Assembly (NCBI GenBank): GCA_017625095.1
Contig: JAGALQ010000033.1
Location: forward strand, 1 to 34,999
Source: Clostridia bacterium
GTDB taxonomy: Bacteria; Bacillota; Clostridia; Oscillospirales; Acutalibacteraceae
Length of the DNA stretch: 34,999 nucleotides
Direction: 5' to 3'
Shown: one piece after another, positions 7,942-16,993 of the stretch
How the letters are laid out: every line of letters begins with the position of its first letter
Numbering within the stretch: the stretch's first letter is position 1
Position numbers and translations under genes: made by a program
Notes under the pieces: model-generated
The model's database searches: none
What the model was told of the DNA's origin: nothing
The model's input: only the letters and a program-made list of their open reading frames with translations

Positions 7942-9267
7942 ATGTTTACAAATCTTTACGAAAAAATAATCAACAAAGAAGAAAAGATTTCTCTTGTAGG
8001 TTTAGGATATGTCGGTATGCCGATTGCTGTTGCTTTTGCAAAAAAGGTCGACGTTATCGGCTATGACCTCAACGAAAAAAAGATTGAGCTTTATAAGAGC
8101 GGCATAGACCCGACACTTGAAGTCGGCGACGATGCAATCAAGTCAACAACCGTTGAATTCACCGCGGATGAAACAAAGCTCAGGGAGGCAAAATTCCACA
8201 TTGTTGCTGTTCCCACACCCGTAAACGATGACCATACACCCGACCTCACACCGGTTGAGGGCGCAAGCCGTATACTCGGCAGAAACCTTACAAAGGGCAG
8301 TGTAGTTGTTTTCGAGTCAACGGTTTATCCCGGTGTCACAGAGGATGTATGTGTGCCGATTCTTGAAAAAGAATCAGGACTCAAGTGCGGTGTTGATTTC
8401 AAAATCGGTTATTCACCTGAGCGTATCAATCCCGGTGATAAGGTGCATCGCCTTGAAACAATTGTGAAGATTGTTTCGGGTATGGACGAGGAAACACTCG
8501 ACACGGTTGCAAAAGTTTATGAGCTTGTTGTTGAAGCAGGTGTTCACCGTGCAGAAAGCATCAAGGTTGCCGAAGCTGCAAAGGTTATCGAAAACAGCCA
8601 GCGCGACATAAACATTGCGTTTATGAACGAGCTTTCAATTATTTTCAACAAGATGGGTATAGATACGAAGGCAGTGCTTGAAGCAGCAGGCACAAAGTGG
8701 AACTTCCTCAAGTTCTTCCCGGGTCTCGTCGGCGGTCACTGCATCGGTGTTGACCCGTACTATCTTACATATAAGGCAGAGCAGCTCGGATATCACAGTC
8801 AGGTTATCCTTGCAGGCAGACGCATAAATGACGATATGGGCAAGTATGTTGCGGAAAACGTTGTTAAAAAGCTTATTGCTGCAGGTAAAAATGTCAAGGA
8901 TGCAAAGGTTGCGATCCTCGGCTTCACATTCAAAGAGAATTGTCCTGATACAAGAAACACAAGAGTTATCGACATTATAAATGAGCTTAAGGAATATGGC
9001 ATTGAGCCTATTGTTGCTGACCCTGTAGCCGATGCTGAAGAGGGCAAGGCTCACTACGGAATTGAGTTTGCCGATATCGGTACAGTTAAAAATATGGATG
9101 CAGTAATAATCGCTGTCGGTCATACTGAATTTATGAACTTTGAAATGAGCGATATTGACTCAATGTTGGCAAACGGTGCTAATTCCGACAAGGTTATCAT
9201 TGATGTCAAGGGTGTTCTTAACAGAAAAGAGTACACTCAGGCAGGCTATCAGTACTGGAGGCTGTAA
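7942..9267 (+). CDS. Nucleotide sugar dehydrogenase, TviB/WbpO type (UDP-HexNAc 6-dehydrogenase)
   Basis: This 441-residue enzyme oxidises carbon 6 of a UDP-N-acetylhexosamine to the uronic acid with two NAD+. The NAD-binding loop GLGYVG is at 20-25, and the catalytic cysteine is Cys267 in GGHCIGVDPYYL, a form typical of the TviB/WbpA/WbpO branch rather than of UDP-glucose dehydrogenases. FTFKENCPDTRNTR marks the C-terminal UDP-binding domain. It lies 2 nt before a TviC/WbpP-like epimerase, the classic partner for UDP-GalNAcA synthesis as in Vi antigen and Pseudomonas O6. This gives the polymer a negative charge. Confidence 0.92.
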   Translation: MFTNLYEKIINKEEKISLVGLGYVGMPIAVAFAKKVDVIGYDLNEKKIELYKSGIDPTLEVGDDAIKSTTVEFTADETKLREAKFHIVAVPTPVNDDHTPDLTPVEGASRILGRNLTKGSVVVFESTVYPGVTEDVCVPILEKESGLKCGVDFKIGYSPERINPGDKVHRLETIVKIVSGMDEETLDTVAKVYELVVEAGVHRAESIKVAEAAKVIENSQRDINIAFMNELSIIFNKMGIDTKAVLEAAGTKWNFLKFFPGLVGGHCIGVDPYYLTYKAEQLGYHSQVILAGRRINDDMGKYVAENVVKKLIAAGKNVKDAKVAILGFTFKENCPDTRNTRVIDIINELKEYGIEPIVADPVADAEEGKAHYGIEFADIGTVKNMDAVIIAVGHTEFMNFEMSDIDSMLANGANSDKVIIDVKGVLNRKEYTQAGYQYWRL

Positions 9268-9269
9268 AA

Positions 9270-10244
9270 ATGGGCTATAAAAATCTTATTTTCCCTGAAA
9301 ACTCGCTGTTCCTTGTTACGGGTGGCGCAGGATTTATCGGCTCAAATATCTGCGAGGCTATTCTTGAAATGGGTTACAGAGTACGTTGCCTTGATGATTT
9401 ATCAACAGGCAAGCAAAAGAACGTGGATATGTTCATGGATAACCCGAATTATGAGTTCATCAAAGGCGATATAAAAGACTTCGATACATGCATGAAAGCC
9501 TGTGAGGGAGTCGATTATGTGCTCAATCAGGCAGCGTGGGGCAGTGTGCCCAGAAGCATCGAAATGCCGCTTTTCTACTGTGCCAACAATATTACGGGTA
9601 CACTCAATATGCTTGAGGCGGCAAGACAGAACAATGTCAAAAAATTTGTTTATGCATCTTCATCTTCTGTTTACGGTGACGAGCCAAATCTCCCCAAAAA
9701 AGAAGGTAGGGAAGGCAACCTTCTCTCTCCATATGCTCTTACAAAAAGATGTGACGAAGAGTGGGCAAAGCAGTATTCAAAGCATTACGGTCTGGATACA
9801 TACGGTATGCGTTACTTCAATGTTTTCGGCAGACGTCAGGATCCCGACGGTGCCTATGCCGCAGTTATTCCGAAGTTTATCAAAATGCTGATAAACGGCG
9901 AAACTCCTACAATTAACGGTGACGGCAAGCAAAGCCGTGACTTCACATATGTCGAAAATGTTATTGAAGCAAATCTCAAGGCCTGCCTTGCTCCGCATGA
10001 AGCTGCAGGTGAAGCATTCAATATTGCCTACGGAGGCAGAGAATATCTTATTGATATTTACAACGGACTGACCAAGGCTCTGAATGTAGATATCAAACCG
10101 AACTTCGGACCTGACAGAGCAGGTGATATCAAGCACAGCAATGCAGATATTTCAAAAGCTCGCAATCTGCTTGGCTATGCTCCCGAATGGAGCTTTGAAA
10201 AAGGAATAGAAGCTGCAATTGCGTGGTATAAGGAAAATTTATGA
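9270..10244 (+). CDS. UDP-HexNAc 4-epimerase, TviC/WbpP family
   Basis: This 324-residue extended short-chain dehydrogenase interconverts UDP-GlcNAc(A) and UDP-GalNAc(A). The NAD loop TGGAGFIG is at 17-24 and the catalytic pair is Tyr155 and Lys159 (SPYALTK). Phrases such as NQAAWGSVPRSIEMP, RYFNVFGRRQDPDGAYAAV and NGDGKQSRDFTY closely follow the WbpP/TviC pattern. It is coupled to the dehydrogenase before it (2-nt gap, with GGAGG inside that gene's end). The two together should provide UDP-GalNAcA. Which step comes first cannot be decided here. Confidence 0.9.
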   Translation: MGYKNLIFPENSLFLVTGGAGFIGSNICEAILEMGYRVRCLDDLSTGKQKNVDMFMDNPNYEFIKGDIKDFDTCMKACEGVDYVLNQAAWGSVPRSIEMPLFYCANNITGTLNMLEAARQNNVKKFVYASSSSVYGDEPNLPKKEGREGNLLSPYALTKRCDEEWAKQYSKHYGLDTYGMRYFNVFGRRQDPDGAYAAVIPKFIKMLINGETPTINGDGKQSRDFTYVENVIEANLKACLAPHEAAGEAFNIAYGGREYLIDIYNGLTKALNVDIKPNFGPDRAGDIKHSNADISKARNLLGYAPEWSFEKGIEAAIAWYKENL

Positions 10245-11359
10245 GTAATGGTACGATAATCTATTACGGCGGTTTTACACTGCCGGATAAAAGTGCATCG
10301 GCAAACAGAGTTGTATCAAACGGTAAGATTTTTGATTCACTCGGTTACAGAACGGCTTTTATCGGTGTGTCGGAAGAGAATTTTATAGGATTAAAACCTG
10401 TCATCGGATATGAAGATATGTTTGAAATTGCTCATCCTCAATCAAACGGGCAGTGGCTTAAGCGTATGTTGAGTGTTGAGCATATAGAGAGTATTGCTGA
10501 TAAATACGGTGATGTGCAGAAGGTTATTCTTTATAACGTGCCGATGGTTACTCTGATTAAAGCGAAAAAGGTTTTTTCAAAGAAAAATATTGAAGTTTGT
10601 TATGATTGCACAGAATGGACAAAGGACACCGACGGTTCATTACCGAAAAGACTTTTCAAAGCGTTTGACGAGATTCTCATAAGCAATTTTGCTCATAAGG
10701 TTGCCGACGGTATGATTGCCATAAGCTCAATGATGGAGAAAAAATATAAAAACAGCAAGAAACTGCTTGTTCTTCCTCCTCTTATAGATATCAACGATGA
10801 AATCTGGCACCAACAGCCTGGAAATCATGAAGGTATCTTTGAATTTTGTTTCGCCGGTATTCCCGACGGAAAAAAGGAAAGCCTTGATAAAGTCGTCGAA
10901 GCATTCTGCGGTATAAAAAGAAGCGATATCTGTTTACGTATTATCGGTATAACGGAAAATGATTTCAGTAGTATTTATCCCGATTGTAAGATTGAGGAAA
11001 ATGTCCGTGAAAAAATAATATTTATGGGCAGACTTACGCACAGTGAAACAATAAAATATATTCTCGGCTGTGACTGTTACATATTTATCCGTCGCTCAGA
11101 CAGGCGCAATAACGCAGGTTTCCCTACAAAGTTTGCGGAGAGCTATACCTGCGGTGTACCGATTATCACAACCAACGTCAGCGATGTTGGCGAATATATA
11201 AAAGACAGCGGAAAAGGCTGTCTGCTGAAAGATATGTCACATGAAAGCATTACTGAAGCTATGCTGTTTCAGATTGAAAACAAGAATTATTCAGTTAAAC
11301 TTGATAAAGCATTTCACTATGAATCATTCATTCAGCCGACCAAAGACTGGCTGAATTAA
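10241..11359 (+). CDS. Glycosyltransferase, GT-B fold (family 4-like)
   Basis: This 372-residue protein starts within the stop of the previous gene (ATGA overlap), so its translation is coupled. It has a GT-B layout with a donor-site region FPTKFAESYTCGVPIITT, in which only the second glutamate of the usual E-x7-E pair is clear. Two hundred residues of N-terminal domain carry a GGFTLPDKSASANRV segment also seen in capsule glycosyltransferases. Donor and acceptor are unknown. It lies directly before the polymerase. Confidence 0.75.
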   Translation: MSNGTIIYYGGFTLPDKSASANRVVSNGKIFDSLGYRTAFIGVSEENFIGLKPVIGYEDMFEIAHPQSNGQWLKRMLSVEHIESIADKYGDVQKVILYNVPMVTLIKAKKVFSKKNIEVCYDCTEWTKDTDGSLPKRLFKAFDEILISNFAHKVADGMIAISSMMEKKYKNSKKLLVLPPLIDINDEIWHQQPGNHEGIFEFCFAGIPDGKKESLDKVVEAFCGIKRSDICLRIIGITENDFSSIYPDCKIEENVREKIIFMGRLTHSETIKYILGCDCYIFIRRSDRRNNAGFPTKFAESYTCGVPIITTNVSDVGEYIKDSGKGCLLKDMSHESITEAMLFQIENKNYSVKLDKAFHYESFIQPTKDWLN

Positions 11360-11378
11360 CACAGAAAGGAGGAAGAAA

Positions 11379-12614
11379 ATGCTCAGGAACGGATTTTCAT
11401 ACGGTCTTATTCAAAAATTTGCCGTATTATACCTTATCATCTGGACGATTTCTCCTCCTTTACAGGTTGACCTTGTATACAGACTTATTGCCCTGGGTTG
11501 TGCGGCAATCTGGGCGGCAATCTGGCTTATCAGAGAAAACCCCGTTACCCTGGGTAAAGAGCAGATAGGTGCGTTAGTATTTCTTGTTGCGGTTGTCGCG
11601 ATTGTTTACGTTGAAAAGTATGATTTTGAAAGTATCATAAAACAAATTGCTCTCATAATGCTTGTTGTCTGTTTTTTGATGACGTATTTTTATGACGACA
11701 AGTGGGATGAGCTTGCAGGTATTGTACCTATCGTTCTTATTCTACTTACGGTATGGAATTACAAAACTTTTAATATCCTTGTTGAAGATCATACCGTTGC
11801 AAGGCTTCTCGTGCGTGACGATGAAACAACCTATGAATATCTGAGACAAGGTATAGGCGGTTACAGCCTTATATATCCTCAGGCGTGTATATCCCCTTTG
11901 ATATTGGCGTGGGTTTTTAAATCATTCAAGCACAACAAACTTTGTTTTGCCATAGGCGTGGCGTGGATATATACATACGTAAGACTCATTGAGCTTGCAG
12001 GTTATTCAATCGCTCTTTTCGCAAGTACCATAGGTCTGCTGCTTATGATTTTTTACAGAGGCAAAAACATAATCGTCGCTTTTATTATTACTATTCTTGC
12101 TTTTGTCGGAATAATGGCAGCAATAATGTATGTCGCACCTTTCAGGGAGTGGATACTTGAAACATTCGATGGCACGGCTGTTGCCAACAAAGTAAATGAC
12201 CTTGTTTACGGGACGGAGACAGGTGTAACGGGTGACTCTATCCAGCTTCGTATCAACGCTTACTCAAACAGCATAATGGATATGATAAAGTATCCGTTAA
12301 TCGGCTCACTCTGGCGCGAAAACGGTGGCGGTCATTCCGCTTTGCTTGATATAACTTCCAAATACGGTATCCTCGGCGGATATGCTTTTTCAATGATGTT
12401 CTATCACGTGCCGCTTCATTATAAGCACCGCTGCAACGATAAATTTATTATACGTACAGCCAATGCTACGCTTGTAACTTTGCTTTTTGTTTCCTTGCTT
12501 GACTCATACACATATTCTTTCACGTGTATGGTAATGATTGTTTCTTCTCTGATATTTGAAGATATTATAAAATGGACCGGAGCTGAAAAACATGAAGGTT
12601 TTATGGACAGCTAA
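11379..12614 (+). CDS. Wzy-like polysaccharide polymerase / O-antigen ligase-like membrane protein
   Basis: This 411-residue protein is highly hydrophobic, with about ten predicted membrane helices interrupted by two hydrophilic outside loops (about 140-165 and 265-310). The second loop contains QLRINAYSNSIMDMIKYPLIG, shorter forms of which recur in Wzy polymerases before the phrase NGGGHSALLDITSKYGILGG. That R-x-x-x-Y/GHS pattern is characteristic of the Wzy/WaaL superfamily. A very strong AAGGAGG site precedes it. Its end overlaps the next gene by 23 nt. It should polymerise lipid-linked repeat units on the outer face. A flippase role was considered but the loop pattern does not fit. Confidence 0.8.
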   Translation: MLRNGFSYGLIQKFAVLYLIIWTISPPLQVDLVYRLIALGCAAIWAAIWLIRENPVTLGKEQIGALVFLVAVVAIVYVEKYDFESIIKQIALIMLVVCFLMTYFYDDKWDELAGIVPIVLILLTVWNYKTFNILVEDHTVARLLVRDDETTYEYLRQGIGGYSLIYPQACISPLILAWVFKSFKHNKLCFAIGVAWIYTYVRLIELAGYSIALFASTIGLLLMIFYRGKNIIVAFIITILAFVGIMAAIMYVAPFREWILETFDGTAVANKVNDLVYGTETGVTGDSIQLRINAYSNSIMDMIKYPLIGSLWRENGGGHSALLDITSKYGILGGYAFSMMFYHVPLHYKHRCNDKFIIRTANATLVTLLFVSLLDSYTYSFTCMVMIVSSLIFEDIIKWTGAEKHEGFMDS

Positions 12615-13854
12615 TTTAATACCTGCAAATGTATCTGCAAAATTAAATCTCCAATCGGAAGTGCTTGGTGGCTGGGTTGAATCGATGGCTAAGCAACTGT
12701 GCAATTTTGATAATCTTGAACTTGCTATAGCCTGTAAATGTGAAGAAAACCAAGCATTTTTTGAAATCATTGACGGAGTAAATTATTATAGTTTAAATTA
12801 CTCTTCAACAATTAATTTCGATGTATTGGTTTCGCGCTGTTCCAAAATAATAGCTGATTTTTCTCCTGAAATAATTCACATTGAAGGAACTGAATTTCTT
12901 CATTCAAAAGCTATGCTTCAAGCAGCAAAATCACAAAATATACCTGCTGTAGTTTCTATGCAAGGCATATTGAATGGTTACTATAATTATCAGTGCGGCA
13001 ATTTGCAAATTGATGATATGATGTTTTCCAAATCTTTAACAAACATCTTTTCTGCCTGGATTATGCATCTTCGCAAAACCAGGTGGTACAAGCCACGTAT
13101 GAAGCCTGAAAAAGAGATAATCGAAAATGCGGATTATATTCTCGGCAGAACAACCTGGGACAGAGCACATTCCTATGCAATAAATCCCACGGCTAAGTAC
13201 TATCCCTGCAGCCGTATTCTGCGCACTCCTTTTTATGAAGAAAATTGGAACATCGAAAAAATGCAGCGTCACTCAATTTATGTCGGCAACGGCTACAATG
13301 CACTCAAGGGTGCACACTTTGTCGTTATGGCACTCCCCTATCTTATAAGAGAGTACCCTGATGTAAAGGTTTATATTGCGGGTTACAAACCATTTCAGGA
13401 AAACGACAAGCGCTCAATTCTCAAGAAAGGTTATGCCGCATACCTCAAAAAGCTTATACACGACCTCGGCGTACAGGATTACATAGAGTTCACAGGTCCG
13501 CTCAAAGCACCGCAGGTAGCTCAAAAGCTTTCAAAGGTCAACGCATACGTGCTGTGCTCAACTATTGAAAACAGCCCCAATACTCTCGGTGAAGCGATGA
13601 TGGTGGGCACTCCCTGCGTTGCAGCTTATGTCGGCGGTGTTTCGGATATGGCAGAAGACGGTAAAGAAGCTCTGTTTTACCGAAATGATGACCCGAAGCT
13701 TCTTGCCTGGAATCTGAAAAAAGTTTTTGACAGCGATGAGCTTGCTCTTTCTCTTTCAGAAGCGGGCAAAATCAGAGCGCGCATAACACACGATCCCGAA
13801 CGAAACGCACAGATGCTTATTGATGCTTATACAGATATTTTAGAGGAGAAATGA
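12592..13854 (+). CDS. Glycosyltransferase family 4, with composition break near 13075
   Basis: This 420-residue GT-B enzyme has an acceptor half (about 1-190) and a donor half beginning at YVGNGYNALKGAH, with the E-x7-E motif ENSPNTLGE followed by AMMVGTPCVA. The gene begins inside the end of the polymerase gene. The first 480 bases are AT-rich with many A/T third positions. From about 13075 the codon use returns to that of the neighbours (more CTC, CGC, GGC). The break lies close to the junction between the two Rossmann domains, suggesting replacement of the acceptor-binding half by recombination. The sugar it transfers is unknown. Confidence 0.85.
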   Translation: MKVLWTANLIPANVSAKLNLQSEVLGGWVESMAKQLCNFDNLELAIACKCEENQAFFEIIDGVNYYSLNYSSTINFDVLVSRCSKIIADFSPEIIHIEGTEFLHSKAMLQAAKSQNIPAVVSMQGILNGYYNYQCGNLQIDDMMFSKSLTNIFSAWIMHLRKTRWYKPRMKPEKEIIENADYILGRTTWDRAHSYAINPTAKYYPCSRILRTPFYEENWNIEKMQRHSIYVGNGYNALKGAHFVVMALPYLIREYPDVKVYIAGYKPFQENDKRSILKKGYAAYLKKLIHDLGVQDYIEFTGPLKAPQVAQKLSKVNAYVLCSTIENSPNTLGEAMMVGTPCVAAYVGGVSDMAEDGKEALFYRNDDPKLLAWNLKKVFDSDELALSLSEAGKIRARITHDPERNAQMLIDAYTDILEEK

Positions 13855-13855
13855 A

Positions 13856-14788
13856 ATGAACTATGCCCCGATAATCATATTTGTATATAACCGTGCAGAC
13901 CATTTTATTCAAACATACAGTGCTCTTGCTTCTTGCAAAGAGGCAAAGGAGTCGGAGCTTTTCATTTTTTCCGACGGACCAAAAAATGAAGCGGGTAAAG
14001 AAAAGGTCAATGAAGTTCGTGCCGCTGTTGCGGCAATAAAGAATAACGGTGATTTCAAAACCGTAACAGTTACCGAAAGCCCGGTTAACAAAGGTCTGGC
14101 AGCATCGGTTATTGCAGGTGTCACCCAAATCATAAACAAATACGGCAAGGTAATTGTTGTTGAGGATGACTGCAAGGTTTCTCCTTTTTTCCTCAGCTTT
14201 ATGAACAACGCTCTTGAGTTTTATAAAGACAATCACAAAATCGGTTCAATTGCCGGATATACTCCCATGATTAACCTGCCATCAGACTACAGCAACGACG
14301 TGTTTGCCGCATACCGCTCCTGCAGTTGTACATGGGCATGCTGGTCAGACCGTTGGAAAGGTGTTGACTGGGAGCTTAAATATATAAAAGATTTTTATAA
14401 ATCGCCAAAACTTATCCGCCGTCTGAACTCAAACGGCAGCGACAGATTTATGCGCCTTTACCGTCAGACAAAGGGTAACGGCAGCTCATGGTCGGTCAGA
14501 TTCGGCGCACATCTTGTGAAAAATAATCTGCTTACCGTATATCCCCGATATTCATATATCACAAACATCGGCTGTGATGAATCGGGTGTACACAGCACAT
14601 CGGACGATGCGGAAAAGATGCGTGTGGATTTATCAAAGTCAATTGAAAATCCTGTTTTATCCGATATTGAAATAGACAGCAGAATTCAGAAGATTCTCAA
14701 AAGGCACTATTCATACGGATTTATATCGGAAATCAAAAAGTTTATTGCAACTGCATTGATAGTCGTAAAAGAAAGATTAAAGGGTTGA
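13856..14788 (+). CDS. GT-A type glycosyltransferase (GNT-I/family 2-like)
   Basis: This 310-residue protein opens with APIIIFVYNRADHF and has the metal-binding phrase VIVVEDDCKVSPFFL, as in GT-A enzymes related to the GNT-I and family 2 groups. A conserved SCTWACWSDRWKGVDWE segment lies in the middle. No signal peptide is seen; a weakly hydrophobic C-terminal helix could hold it at the membrane. It starts one base after the stop of the previous gene, with GAGGAG inside that gene. It is one of ten glycosyltransferases in the operon and its sugar is unknown. Confidence 0.82.
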   Translation: MNYAPIIIFVYNRADHFIQTYSALASCKEAKESELFIFSDGPKNEAGKEKVNEVRAAVAAIKNNGDFKTVTVTESPVNKGLAASVIAGVTQIINKYGKVIVVEDDCKVSPFFLSFMNNALEFYKDNHKIGSIAGYTPMINLPSDYSNDVFAAYRSCSCTWACWSDRWKGVDWELKYIKDFYKSPKLIRRLNSNGSDRFMRLYRQTKGNGSSWSVRFGAHLVKNNLLTVYPRYSYITNIGCDESGVHSTSDDAEKMRVDLSKSIENPVLSDIEIDSRIQKILKRHYSYGFISEIKKFIATALIVVKERLKG

Positions 14789-14792
14789 TTTA

Positions 14793-15788
14793 ATGAAAAC
14801 TCAGGCTCTTATCAGCGTAATAATTCCCGTTTATAACGTTGAAGAATATCTTTGCGAATGTATCGACAGCGTAATCAACCAGACGTACAAAAACCTTGAA
14901 ATAATTCTTGTTGACGACGGCTCTACAGATTCATCAGGAAAAATCTGCGATGAATACGCAGAAAAAGACAGCAGAATTTCTGTTGTTCATAAGGAAAACA
15001 GCGGCCCCTCCAAGACAAGAAACATCGGCATTGAACACGCCAAAGGCGAATACATCTACTTTCTCGACAGCGATGATTATATTGAACTCAATGCGCTGGA
15101 ATTACTTGTAAATACGGCAGAATCAAATAGTGCAGATCTCGTGTTTTTTGATGCGCACTCTTTTTCTGATGACGGTGCAGAAATAAAACAGGGTTATACT
15201 GTTAAAGGTACTTTTGAAGCCAAAAGCGGTTATGAGATTTTAACGGAACTACATAAAAACAAAGATTATCACTGCTCTGTTGTTCTTTTGCTTATAAGCA
15301 AACGCCTTTTAACAAGTAATAATATAAGGTTTTTAGAATCGGCGTATTGCTCTGAAGATATGCTTTTTACATACAAAGTTTTTTGTTCTTCATTACAGAC
15401 TGCTCAATGCCGCCACACTTTATATCACAGAAGATACCGCTCGGGCTCAATAGTCACCTCAAAAAAATCGGAAAGACATTTTCGCAGCTGCCGCGATGTT
15501 TATGAAGAAGTCAGAGATTTTTCTGAAAACATCGGAAAAACCGGAGACTATATGGCAACAGAGTATACTGTTCGCTGTGCGTTCAATGCGTTAGATACAT
15601 ATAAAAGAATTTCAAAAAAAGATCAGGCTCTTTGCAAAACTGAATATCAGTTACTGAAAAAAGACATACTTTCGCATTCAGCCTTCGGAAATACAGCACT
15701 CAGAATGCGCTGCTACGGAAAAGCATTCTGGTTTGCATACAAAGTATTCGAAAAATCAGTCGGCAGACTGATGAAAGGGAAAAAATGA
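14793..15788 (+). CDS. Glycosyltransferase family 2
   Basis: This 331-residue enzyme has the canonical GT2 N-terminus: SVIIPVYNVEEYL, LVDDGSTDSSG and the DxD-type motif FLDSDDYIE near residue 92. The C-terminal 130 residues are helical and basic and probably contact the membrane. It ends in an ATGA overlap with the next gene. Its N-terminal half resembles the GT2 enzymes at 18168 and 20270, as is normal for the family, but the C-terminal halves differ, so they should act on different acceptors. Confidence 0.88.
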   Translation: MKTQALISVIIPVYNVEEYLCECIDSVINQTYKNLEIILVDDGSTDSSGKICDEYAEKDSRISVVHKENSGPSKTRNIGIEHAKGEYIYFLDSDDYIELNALELLVNTAESNSADLVFFDAHSFSDDGAEIKQGYTVKGTFEAKSGYEILTELHKNKDYHCSVVLLLISKRLLTSNNIRFLESAYCSEDMLFTYKVFCSSLQTAQCRHTLYHRRYRSGSIVTSKKSERHFRSCRDVYEEVRDFSENIGKTGDYMATEYTVRCAFNALDTYKRISKKDQALCKTEYQLLKKDILSHSAFGNTALRMRCYGKAFWFAYKVFEKSVGRLMKGKK

Positions 15789-16993
15789 GTAAGAAAAAAC
15801 AGCTTATGTTCATAATGCCCGTTATGAAGGGCGGCGGTGCGGAAAAGGTTGCCGCGCTGCTCCTTAATGAATTTAATAAAAACGGTTATGAGTGTGAGCT
15901 TGTTCTTACTAATTCCGACAGGGATGAGATTGTTGACCGTGGGCTCAATCCTGAAGTAAGCCTTACCGTACTTCGTGAAAAATTCACTGAAAACGGAATT
16001 TTCAAGAAAATTTTCATCACCCTTTTCAAGCTTTTTACATCTATCATATGTAAAGTTCCCGAAGCTCTGGGTCAAAAAGTTCCTGCCGTTTTCGCACGGC
16101 TCTCATTCAAAGCACAGTATTATGATGAGTTGAATGCTCTTAAAAAGCATTTCAGAGCAAAACCCGATGCGGTAATTCTTTCGTTCCTTCAGCCTTCAAT
16201 TCCGCTCACACTGCTTGCAGCAGAATGTTTGCCTAACAGAGTGGTAGTTTCCGAAAGAGCTGACCCATATCGCCTGCTGAAAAAGCGTTACGGATATAAC
16301 TTTATCAGAAAATACTATCAGCGTGCGAATGCTGTTGTTTTTCAGACTAATGATGCAAAGGCAGCATACCCTGAAAATATTTCAAAAAAAGGCACCGTTA
16401 TTTTCAACCCCATAAACAATAGTCTTCCCGAACCTTATCACGGTGAAAGAGATAAATATGTCACAACATTCTGCAGAATATCAAGGCAGAAAAATCTTCC
16501 CGTACTTGTTGAGGCTTTTGCAGATTTTCACAAAAATTTCAGTGATTACAGACTTAAGATTATCGGCGAGCCTCAGAATGATGATGACAGAGAATCACTC
16601 AACGAAACAAAAGCTCTTGCCGACAAGCTCGGTGTTACCGGATATATTGACTTTATGCCGTTCAGTTCACAGGTACATAATCTGATTATAAACGATGCGA
16701 TGTACGTCAATTCGTCAGATTATGAGGGTATGTCCAATGCAATGCTTGAAGCAATGGCAATCGGTATGCCTGTTGTGTGCACAGACTGTCCTATAGGCGG
16801 CGCAAACGCAGTTATTCAACATAACCAAAACGGTATTCTGACTCAAGTCGGAAATGCCGAAGAAATGTGTGCGGCAATGAAAAAAATTGCAAGCGATAAA
16901 GCCTTTGCAGATTCGCTTTCACATAACGCCGCACAAATAAAACTTGACCTTTCACTTGAAAACACAGCAAAAAAATGGATGGAGCTGTTATAA
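15785..16993 (+). CDS. Glycosyltransferase family 4
   Basis: This 402-residue GT-B enzyme begins with the family pattern FIMPVMKGGGAEKVAALL (glycine-rich acceptor loop). Its donor-site E-x7-E is EGMSNAMLE, followed by AMAIGMPVVCTDCPIGG, which is typical of GalNAc/Gal-type GT4 enzymes in capsule loci. It overlaps the previous gene by four bases and abuts the next, so translation is probably coupled. Donor specificity is not certain. Confidence 0.88.
   Translation: MSKKKQLMFIMPVMKGGGAEKVAALLLNEFNKNGYECELVLTNSDRDEIVDRGLNPEVSLTVLREKFTENGIFKKIFITLFKLFTSIICKVPEALGQKVPAVFARLSFKAQYYDELNALKKHFRAKPDAVILSFLQPSIPLTLLAAECLPNRVVVSERADPYRLLKKRYGYNFIRKYYQRANAVVFQTNDAKAAYPENISKKGTVIFNPINNSLPEPYHGERDKYVTTFCRISRQKNLPVLVEAFADFHKNFSDYRLKIIGEPQNDDDRESLNETKALADKLGVTGYIDFMPFSSQVHNLIINDAMYVNSSDYEGMSNAMLEAMAIGMPVVCTDCPIGGANAVIQHNQNGILTQVGNAEEMCAAMKKIASDKAFADSLSHNAAQIKLDLSLENTAKKWMELL

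Noticed and set aside
11379-12614. Wzx-type flippase
   Set aside because: About ten helices with large outside loops and a Wzy/WaaL-like GHS segment fit a polymerase better than a 12-14 helix flippase.
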